Origin: Loripinus fragilis
Lineage: Eukaryota; Mollusca; Bivalvia; Lucinida; Lucinidae
Direction of reading: 5' to 3'
DNA: 64,000 nucleotides
Assembly (NCBI GenBank): GCA_964019695.1
Contig: OZ026515.1
Location: 41,469,994-41,533,993, forward strand
Shown one piece after another: positions 42,501 through 54,500 of the stretch. The notes beneath the pieces are model-generated. The model had not been told where the DNA came from. It saw only the letters and a program-made list of their open reading frames with translations, and searched no databases. Each line of letters begins with the position of its first letter. Within the stretch, counting starts at the first letter, position 1. The position numbers were made by a program, and so were the translations under genes.

Positions 42501-45500
42501 CAAAATCTTCGAATGAATATCAAAATCTACTGGAATGGAAGCATCGGACCACTGTAACACACCTGGGCAATGTCCTAAAACTGTGTTGTACACGGAGTAA
42601 GTTTTAGACAGAACGTTTGTTTTAGGACAAGTGTCGAAAATTATACACTGTAAAATATAATGTTTTAACATAAGCAATAGGAGTGTCCTAATATTTCACA
42701 AAAGTGTATTATTGACATCCTCTTGTTGCCATCCACTTGTTGCTATCTTCAAGAGGATGACAATTATAATTGACTAAGTTTGCAACCTGTATGGTAGGTG
42801 CGCACCGTCTAAGTGGTGTAGCATGAGATAGCCTTTTCTTAAAAAACAACCTGTCTGTATTATCTCCTGGTGTCACAACATTAGAATGACATCCCCAGCT
42901 CATCACCATGAGGCACGGGTGTGCCATTTAATAGATCACTACTCTCGTTTGAAAAAGCTTCTGAAATTTCGCTTTCAAAAGGCTACTGTAATTTCAATCA
43001 GTAGACAAAACCCACTTTAGTTAAGTTAAGTGCTGAAAGATAGCAAGCCTTTTTGAAAAGCTCATACTTGTACTTTATCATTATCATCAATGTTTTAATC
43101 CTTGCTCTCAGGAAGACTCGTCCCGACATCACTGACAAATTGATGACCGGAACGTAAAGATTCAAATTAAACAAACAAAAATCATTATTGTCTTAGCATT
43201 GATCGACTGCACCATATACACACGTTGGCCCAACAAACAAACTATTTGACAAACTGTAGGTGAAGGACTATTCGCTCTTCAAAGCATATTGAAAGCGACG
43301 TGATGGTTAAGACTGTTTTGTTGAATGCGAAAACAAATTATGCAGACAGTATGTACATCCACGCAATCTGTTTTGCAGTCTGGAATGTAGGTTCTACCCA
43401 CGATACATTTAATATCTTCAAGATTCTGTATCTGGACAGTCTGGTTTGAGTCTCGTCCGGTCGCAAAAACCCGAAGCGAGGATTTCCCATGACGCGACTT
43501 ATTTCAACGCAAAGTCTGAACGATTTTGACTGGAACTGCATGCTTTCTTATATTTCAACGTAGATTAGACCCACAGAAGGATTTAATTCAATAGAATATC
43601 CAATTTTGAAAAGAACCAGACAGTTTTCTGAATGTTAGATCAGACGATCTGGTGCCAACAATATTTATGTTAAAAGAAGCAATTATATGAGATGTGTCAA
43701 TGTCATTCCTGATAAGCCTTCAAATGCTACTGGGTGGTGCGCAAAAGTCAACATCAGTATTACGTGTTATTTCTCAAACATATAATATCTAGGAATTAAA
43801 TTATAAAGGAAGTCGCTCAAATAGCATATTTGGGAAAGCTTCAGTAAAACCTGTGTTAAACAGTCAATCAAAAATAGACAAAACGAAAATCATCAATGAA
43901 TGACAAATCAAAGCGATAATTGGTATTGAAAACCATTTAAGGTCTTTTTGAGAGTGGCCGTTTTAGACAGGTTTTACTGTATTATACTTCTCCTGTTGCT
44001 AGTCTCTATGTGGAAGCAGATGAACCATCACTATACTCACGAAGAGAGAAACTTTCTTTGCAATATGCTATAAGACTTGCTGCTAACCAATCAAATCCTG
44101 CTCATGAAGTTACATTCCCACCAAATTATGTTAATTTATATGAACAAAAACCTAAAGCTATTAAATCATTTGGCATCAGAATTTCACCACTCTTAGAATC
44201 TGTCAATATCAAACCACAAAATATTGAAAAACATTTTACATCAAATATTCCAGCTTGGTGTATGAAACCACCTGAAATACTTTTTGATTTACATTCCGCG
44301 AAAAAATCTGAATCAAATCCACACATATTAAAAGATGATTTCAGAAAAATGCAAAGTCGTTATAAGAATTACCAACAAATTTATACTGATGGGTCAAAGG
44401 AAGACTCAAAGGTTAGTTGTGCTGTTATATCAGACAACCATAGTAATATGCAACGTTTACCTGACGATTCATCAATTTTCACTGCTGAAGCCAAAGCAAT
44501 TGATCTAGCTTTAGATTTCATTAGCACTTGTGATGCTAGCAATAAATTTATTATATTTTCTGACTCGCTTTCTGTATTGAAAGCAATGAACCATAGCAGT
44601 TCAAAGAATCCACAGATTCAGAAACTTTTAGAAAAATGTCATGAGCTTTTAGCATATAAAGAAATTGCTCTCTGTTGGATTCCTAGTCATATAGGTATCC
44701 AAGGGAATGAGATGGTAGATAAGCAAGCAAAAACATCGCTTTCATTAGAAACAACTTCTTTTAAAATTCCATTTTCCAATTTTAAGCCATCTATCAATAA
44801 ATATATCTTGGAAGAATTGCAAACTTCATGGAATAACAGCATTGGTAATAAACTTCTTGACATCAAACCAACTATTGGTGAATATCAATCAGTTGTTCGA
44901 AACATTAGAAGAGAAGAAGTAGTTTTAGCTCGACTCCGCTTAGGTCATACAAGAGTCACTCATTCATACTTACTACAAGGTGAAGAGCAGCCACAATGTG
45001 TTGGTTGCGACGCACCATTCACTGTAAGTCACTTCCTTTTGGAATGTGGCGATTTTGCACAAGACAGAAATAATTGCTTCCATGTTGATAACATGAAAGA
45101 ATTATTTCAAGATATACATATTGATAGTATTATGACATTTTTAAGACAAATAAATCTTTTTAACAAAATCTAATTTTTTAAAATCATGTTTTGTTTTACA
45201 TTTGTATCAGACCATAATACAGATTTTTTAGTGTTGTATTCTGTTCAGTTAAAGAACATGTACAGTTATCTGAATAGCTCTTTGAAACTGTCAGATATTG
45301 TACGTGGTCTCTCCTGTCAACAATCGTATTGCAACTAATTATCATTATACAAACTCATCATCATCTTTCCTTTTATTTTATCTTATAAATTTTTACTTTT
45401 TCCATCTTCATCATGTTTAGTTTAATACCGTCTGACGCTAATGACCCACAAGGGTTGATGCGTCGTTAAGAACCAACCAACCAAACAAAAAAACAAACAA

Positions 45501-48500
45501 ACTTCGTATTATGTATAGTCTATCTTTTACCAGGTGTAAGAGGAGTCCAAACCACATTCTGGTCAAGATAATGCAATAATAAATTAACACCAGTTGTATG
45601 TATGATTCTATATATTATGGTATAAATTCTCACAACCAGCTTGAATTAATTGTTTCCAGTGAATCTTGGAGTGTTGATATTTAACATTCATGCCATTGCT
45701 GTACAAGCAGTTAAATAAATCCAATATTTATTTCGTTTAGAGTAAAAACCACACGACACTTTATTTCTTGACAATTATCAAACTTGACATCAGATTTATG
45801 TGCTTGCTTCTTGTCAATTCGACCCTTCTGGTCAGTTCGACCACCATGGTGAATTAGAATTTTAGCTCGTGACGAGTATCGGAATGTCCGAAAATCCGGA
45901 CGCATCGAAGCGAGAGTTCATAAAGTAAAGATAAAATGCGGAAAAAGCAGGCTCTAGTTACAATTTCATTCAAGAAATAATAAATTATGTGTAAAATTTC
46001 CAAAATAACTTATAAAAAAAAAAGTTTTTACCCCAATAAAAATTCGTTTATTCGTTTTGAAATCAATCTTTTTTGCTGACTAATTCTTTAGTGATATCAT
46101 GGAGACGCTTGTTCGACCTAATTATTTTTTTCCCTGAAAATTGCAGTGCAGTATACTTGATAAATTATGGTACCTTTATCGATCTTTTGTCTCTATTTTT
46201 TCATAAAAAAAATCGATTTTGGACTTTTTTCAAGCATATTCCAAGCCGTTAGACAGAAAATAGCGGGATTAAATCCATAGACATGTCTATGAAGTGGTAT
46301 ACCTTTTTGGTGTCTCATGACCCATTTAAGTGATGGTGAGCTATAGCTATCATGGAATGTCCATCCTACAATTATAAGTTTTTCTCGTTATTTTTTTAGT
46401 GACCCAATCCTTTGGAGTCTTTTTTTAAAAAAAAAATAAAAAAAAGTGAAAAATCTGCATCAGAGTTTCTGAATCATTCAGAAGGAACATATTAATTGAA
46501 CTGGACTGTAGATTCATATATCACGCATGACCTTGATGGTTTTATCAACCAACCAATCAGAGAGGTCGAATTCACAAGAAGCATCTAAGTGATCAGGAGC
46601 GATGACATCACTTGGTGAAAGACCGCTTTTTTACCAATTTTGTGTCGCCGTTAAATTTAAGTTCGTTTTTTTTTTCTTTATTACAAATGTTTAGTTAATA
46701 TTTTTTGGTAAAATAAAAAATATAGGGAGTAGCCATAACGCGCATGCGCAAAAGTTGTGATAAGGGGGTCGGATAGACAGGAAACCAGGCTAACGTTATT
46801 TTATTGCACCTTTGAGTGATATTCCAATGATTTACATCAAATATCTCACAATGTACAAAGTGCTCATGCATGCTGGTGCAATAAGAGAGTAAATGTATGG
46901 TTGTGCATATGTACAGGAGATAATCTAATTGCTTTTGACAGATTACCGTTGTCCGTTTTGACATGTCACTGACACTGTATATAGCTAGTGAATCAACTGA
47001 CATATCAACATCAACATCAACTGACAGATAAACCTCCTGATTTTCCACCACATATTATGACTACTTCATAACATATAACGGAGAATGAATTAAAACATGA
47101 TATAATGACTAAGCAACATCATATAAGAACACATGTGCATAAAATAAATCTAAATTCAAATAATATTAAGAAATGAGCACAATTTACTCCTTGCACAGTA
47201 TATGATGATAAAACGTCATCAAATAAAGAAGTCTTGACATTATATAAAGAACATTAGACATCATATCAAGAAATAATGGCACCATATGATGCATTTGGTC
47301 ATCATACGAGAGCTGTGGTGTTCCATAGGCGAATACCGTGATACATATCGTATGTAAGGTATCTGTTTCGCTGCAGCCCTATGTCTAGAAGTATATAGAT
47401 TCAGATTATTTTTATTCAGAAACCATACTATTACATTATAGCGTAATACAATATAACAACATACAACCATTTAGAAGATTACAATCAGAATTATAAAACA
47501 AAACATGACTAAGCTCGGTAAAACTAATCTTAGGGCTCTCACAATTAAATATTATTCTTTCTAATATCAAGAGATATCATATTGGCATGTTAGCGTTGAT
47601 AGCAGCCAGTGTTGTTCTTGAATTCCAAGATATGGGACATGCGTCAATAATAATTGTTTGGAAAAAGCCCTGCTTTCTTTTTGTCTAAAGCCATTATCTC
47701 TTAAACGTTTAACATGCACATGACAATATTTATTTGTAAATTAATTTGTATTCTGTTGGATAAAACAGTCAACATTGATCTATCAAATTTGAAACACTCG
47801 CACCCTCTTGTACCTCACTTCAGGATCTCTTTAAGACACTGATTGAATAGTTTAACGGTCTAAACGCCAGAAAATATATTTCATATCACGTGCATAGAGA
47901 TACTTTGAAACCAGTCAGTTTTCCCACTCAGCCTCTTATGTAATAAATCTTACTGTGTCGCTAGTTTGCACGGGAAATTTTGAAACCAGACTGCGCGTTG
48001 GCGCGCAGTCTGGTTTCAGAATATCCCGTGCGCATGTTTGGTAAGGTATACTTTTAAGTGACAGAGCAACTAGACATTGCATTGGTCATCCATCTTATTC
48101 GATGTTCAATTTGCAGACTTTAGCCACAACAAGAAAACGCTTCCTTGATCAATTACTGGAGATATTTTCAGCCGCAATACAGTTACAGATCCATTGTTCC
48201 TTTGCTCCTGTTTTAGTTGATTTCATTTTGGCTGAACCTTAGAACATCCAATCTAGCCGCCATAGAGAGGTTATATCAGCCACCCCATGAAAAACCAGAC
48301 CTCGACGTTATAAAACTTTTTTAATACTCAACTTAACTGAACATGAAATTTCAACTGCTGATACAAACTAAAATGGTGAAAAATAAAGACTTCTCTTGGT
48401 TTCAAACTTTCCGATGATGTTTTTATCATGCTTATAAATGTTAAAATGCCAACAATTGCTGGCATTTTAACATTTATGAGCATGATAAATTTCGTGAACA

Positions 48501-51500
48501 GTTGAGTTGTGCACGAACAGTCATTTATAACATAGGGGCCAGGAATATGTTACACGTCCTTGTTATTTGTTGTTGTTTGTTTCTTCTTTAATTGATTCTT
48601 TACGTCCCAGTGATAGATTTTCAATCATGATCATGTCGGAACTTTTTCTGGTTGAGCAAGTGCTAAGCAGAGTATAAAGTGCCTTGCTCAAGGACACAAC
48701 CTAGTGCCTCTGGTGTGTATCGGACTAGCGACCCCTCGATCTCAAGTCTAGCACTCTACCACTAGGCCACTGCGCTCCTCTGCGTCACAAGTGAATATCA
48801 AAGCGGCTGATCAGCCTATATTTCCACACAGTCTGATCAGCGTCAACCTTGGTCACTGCCAATTTAGCATAATCGCCATGTTTGCAGCACCAACGATTTG
48901 TAATATTCTAGCTATTCTACGTAGCTTTACAGGCTGGTTTGTGTTTTGCCAGGTCACAAGATTCAGAGAAGGCTGTGCAAAAGGCGTCAATGCACGTGAA
49001 AACATGCTATGTGAGTTTTCGATCAGTTTAGACCCAAATCAGTCTGAATAATAACCAATTTCATACAGAGTCCGGATTAGCTCGGGCACTTTCCGATTAG
49101 AAATAACCTGACCAATCATAAAACCTCCCAACAACGCGCGCGACCTATTTCAAATAGGCAGTTCAGATACCCAATAGTGACAACTGAAAACGTGCGAAGT
49201 TATGTAATTTTCGGTTAGGATTGAAATATCTATTCATACAAATGAGGACTGACTTGATAGCACAATGTCGCAGCACCACTGGCATTTTGCTGAGATTTTG
49301 AGTCATTCTTCAAATCGTGAAATGTTTACATGAACACCACTGCACCAGTGATGTGACGTTACGAATGCTGATCTCAGAATGTGAACACACATGCATGCTG
49401 CCTGAAATACCTAAAATTGGTTTTCGAGGTATCAAAAATATACAAAACGGCGCTTAATGGCACTTTTAACTAATCCACACTTTTTGTATGCAATGTATAC
49501 AAGACTGTATGCTTACAAATCAGCCTGAATTACTGTTGGTATTTTGATGCTGGCTATGTGCTCAGAGCCTCGTGGTTACGAGAGGAGTTTTGATTGGTTG
49601 AGTTAGTCATGTGTAATAAGTGCATGCGACTTGAATCCTGAAAGAAATACGGAAAAATATGGAAGGCTTATGAAATTGGCTATACCAGTTTGATTCTTGA
49701 CAATTTTTTTAATTTAACGAGGTGAGCTAGCCTATTTTGTAATTTGACAACATAACAAACGTGCAGTCTTGTCAGCCCCATAGTATTACGCTTTCTGGAA
49801 AAAATTCCTTAATAAACGTGTTACTCACTTAATAATAATATTCTTACTAGTCATTGTATAGCTTAGCACATAGGTTGAATATTACTTTCTCAAAAACCAC
49901 TGATAATTGCATGGTTGACTGACTGGTGGTGGATCACGATTCAGACTCGCTGATATCCACCCTTCCCCTTAGCCACCCATCCCCCTTTGCCATCCCAGCA
50001 TCAAACTTTCAGTATTGTTTGGTGCAGGATGTTATGTGTTTTGGACTTGACAAACATGGCTTAGCTGTTGGTTTGCTAACTCTGACTGTTGCTGAAAGTC
50101 GTTTTCATTGTTTCCTAACAATGATTTAGTTTCTTAACAATGATATAATTTGATTTGATTGTTTGTTCGTGATGATGCGTTTGGTAAGTAAGGAGTATTA
50201 AATTAGGAGTATTTACGCGAACTCAACATTTTGTGTTAGCAAACAGCAGAATTTTGGATAAAGATGTGAGCAAGATATACTATGCACAATAAGTTTAGCA
50301 ATTTCTAATGTTTCACATCTTTTTTGTGCTCATCTTTGTGCAGTGCCGATCAATTTCAATTGCAATGACGAGAACAGGATCTTAGACAAATGAAACCACG
50401 AAATTTCAGACGACATCCTTTAAATAGGCATTTAGGGAGAGCAAGAAATGCAGAAGGGGTAAGTAAACAGAAATCACATCCGTTGTAAGTAATGCTAAAA
50501 TGATAAGCATGTGATTTTTCGTTTGGTGGTCTTTCATCTTTCTCATGCATCATACGCCTATAAAAACTACTGGTTATGCGACGGATGTGACAGAGATTTC
50601 ATGCTAAAAAATCAGCTGCCATCAATGACGTCAAAACGTAGTCATCATTTGATTAAACTTCTAATGTTAATTGGCGTGCCAATTCAACAGAGACTCAGTT
50701 TACAAAGATATCATAGGCTTACAATGTAACTCATCTTATGGTTGATTAAAACCTTAAGTTACTGAAAAATGGTGCGACGCATTTGCGAGATAATGGTGAC
50801 ATTAGATTGTATCTTTCGGCTCGTGCACTATAGTAGTGAAGATGTTTCATTTAATTTTATTTGTCTGAATGTGTTGGAAGGCATCAAACAGTTTTACTTG
50901 TTAATGCGGTTCAAGAAAATCCGACTAGAAACACCGTTTAAAGGTGATAACGTAAAAGCATTAGTAAAAACGTCAAAAAGTGAAAACTTGGTCCTTTGTT
51001 TCTTTGAGAAAGTTCAGAAAATTGCAGCATTTGCTATGCTTTTTTTGGTTTTCAGTGACCAAACAGTCGCTTGAAAATGGTTTCGGCTTCCCACAATCAT
51101 CAGAAATGCCCACGTTACCCGCTAGTCTTAAAATTAAACGTCACTTAAGCACGGCCGCTGCGTTTGGTAAATCTGTATTTTTTTAAATGGAAAATCGTGT
51201 CAGATGATCGGCGCTTGTATCTTTATGACAGCAAAAGAAACTCGAGATCTGATGTGGATGGGCGCACCCATACAAAACAATTGCTAAATTTAGTGTGCAT
51301 AGTATATATCTTCAACCTATTTTGTCTTCTACATGACCCAGATGAGGCATCTCATCAGGATTGCACTGTATGCTATAATATTAATTAATTTGTTAACAAA
51401 AGCGTTAAAAGTGTATCTACGAGGTAAAGGGTTAACTTGTATGCAGAGCTAAATGAAAAATGCCATACAACAAGATTGAATTCCACAATATTTGTTAAAA

Positions 51501-54500
51501 GTACTTTATTACTTCAACTGAATGCAATAATGGCCTACAAACGTGACCACAGCAGATCACCATTAGCTAAAATCCATCTTTATTTTTGCCTGATCCGATC
51601 GATGGAATAGAAATTGGAGTTTGTTTCCACTGTTCCGCTCATTACTGCAGTTTGATTGCTTCAGAGAGTGATGTGTCGCTTTAAGCATTCAGCTCCGAAC
51701 AAAAATGGAGGGTCTGAAGCTACAGTCTGTTCATATGAATCTGATCACACTGAACTAGATCCCCAACAGCAGACCCAATCCATATCAACATTGTGAATAT
51801 TGAACATGATGGTTTTCGAATGATTTTACTCTTTATTTTTACTATTTCAAAAGCGTGCTCATTAGGTGTCATAGACAGTTTACCATGCGGCACTTGCATG
51901 ATGACGACTGGGCAATATAATAATAACACTATATATAGACTGATTGCATGAGCACAGCGTGCATAATCGTAAACTAATGGTATTGCCATCCAGCCCCGAG
52001 ACCAAAGTGATTAGGAGGTGGCTATGCCAGTTAAACGCTCCAGTCCCCGAGGATTTTTCTTTAAACTAAAATGCATGTCAGTATATTAAATCAAATATGA
52101 AGTAAGACAGCAAAAAACTGGTAAAGCAACAACTGCATTTTGGTATTGCCATCTGGATTAGAGACCGGATGACAATTATAAGCTTTTATTGTTTTATTGT
52201 TTTAATCGAGGAATAAAATATCACTTTTAAAAAAGGCGACTGTGGCCAAAATATGCCACACTCATAGACAAAAAAAAAACTGCCTTTTGAAGCTAGCACA
52301 CGCTTCAACAACACAAGCCAAAACAAAAATCATAACTCATTTACTTTCATATGCAATTGTATGATACAGAGAAATCAAAGCCACGTGTAGCTTATTGTTG
52401 CATTTAACCGTTGGCTGAATGTTAGGATCCAAATTAATTTTAGAAATCATCCAAACAATATCTCGTAACAAAAAAGTCTTCAAAAAATATTTCTTCTTTT
52501 AAATGAAGCTGAAAGTGGTCAACAAAAAGTCAAATCGGTGAAATGTTTAATATATTAATGACTCTCTTTAGGTTTTTGCTGATGACACCAATTAATACAT
52601 TTTTGAACATCTCCCAAAATGAGACACGACGATTGTAAAGCATAGATGTCAAACACGGGTTGTACATGTGCAAAGTAAGAAAGGCGGGAAAATTCATGGA
52701 TCAATACAATCATTTACCACACCTGACCCAGGATACCACATGAGGAAGTTATAAAAATACAATTAAACGTCACAAACAAGAGTCAAGAGGTCAGCCCTTT
52801 CCCAGCAGGTGACCACAAGGCAGCAATGAACAGACGCGAAAGAATGACGAACACAAGACATAAATAACACAAATGATCTAACTACCCAGACGCAGATGTC
52901 AAATATTGAATATATAATGTCACCTATGCAAAATCAACTGTGTGTAGATGATCAATGTGAGAAACACTATCTCCCTTGAAGAAAAGGCATTGGTACAGAA
53001 AAGTCCTATCCCAGACGATCCCCAATCATATGACATAAAATCATCAACTATGAATAATAGCTGAAAATGTTTCCACACGTTGAATTAGATTTGAAAATGA
53101 GCCATACCGATGCAAGTTAAAAATAGTAATTGAGTATGCCCAGGAAATGTCATAATCAGGTATCAGAGACCAACCTATGACACCCTGGGGAAGAGATATA
53201 AAAGACATAAAAACCAGACGTGCATATAAAAGAAAAATACAATTGAAGAATAGTAAAACATTTATACTTGTCGAGTTATTTTATTAGGCGCCATTGAGAG
53301 GTCATTAGCGGATGAACTGTTAAGCGACAAATTAAATCAGTTTCAATTTTTTCACTACAGGGGTACCTATGAGGGCATTTATCTGCATAAACAAAACATC
53401 TTTCACCAAGAAAAATATCAAAATTTTATCAGAAAATACCTAAACCCTTCATGGGACCACCTTATAACCTCTTGTAAGGAGGCAATAATCACCTCTTTAA
53501 GATTACCCTTTGGTCTGCCTGGAATATCCCTCTGGGAGTGGTACTACTTTTATAGTGTAAACATTTAGGTCTTTAACTACCTCGGGTGAAACTAAGAATA
53601 TAGCTCTTTGCTCACAGACTGTTAGATGTAAAGAAAAGCCATGTTGGGCCGAGCAAAAGACAAACATTAGACACCAACCCACCCATAAACGTTTTAGCCA
53701 GGCATGCAGACCCATCGCATACCATCCATGTAATAGCCCACCCTTTTATAACGTTTGATTATCATTATAATTGTTGACCAAGAAAAGAATACTCTCCATA
53801 ATTATTTTTCCCTTACATTTATATAAAGTAACTAAATTCCCATAAAATGATGGCTCTGATATGACCTGTTGCAGATAAGTTTTTGAGCCAACATTGTATT
53901 CAACTGTTCTATCCGAGTGTTTAATAAAGAATTTACAAAGCAAATGAGTAAGTATGACCAGAAAATGCCACATTCACAGACTACATATCAAAGTAAAAAA
54001 GAGGGCAAAGATCAGGAATCGATACACACAAGCACCACACTCACAATTAGACATCACAAACGAGAGCCAAGAGGTCAGCCCTTTCTCAACAGGTGATCAC
54101 AAGGCATCAATAAACAGACACGCTCAAAAGCATCACAAAAACAAGACAGAAATAACATCAATGATCCACAAAAGAAGCACCGCCTTAGCAACCCTCAGCA
54201 CCGTGAGGAAGAGATCAACAACACAAAGAGCCAAACGACAACAAGAATACAATTAAACTAACAAAGCTCAGCAAAGCTCCCTCTTCCTCAGTGAGATAAT
54301 TGCAAAACTAGAATGGATAATAAGTACTGCATTACAAAACAAGGATCAAACACAGATCCACCACAAACAATGAAAGCAACAATAAATAATAAATCAACAA
54401 CAACAGAACCACTGCCTTAGCACTAACAGCAACAGAAGGCACCAGGGTCCTTAGATATATTTTCCAACCAATGGTTTACAGAAAAGCCTTGTTTTAGCAA

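Noticed and set aside
50769..51074. 101-codon plus-strand ORF
   Set aside because: No domain recognised and no coding signature beyond length.
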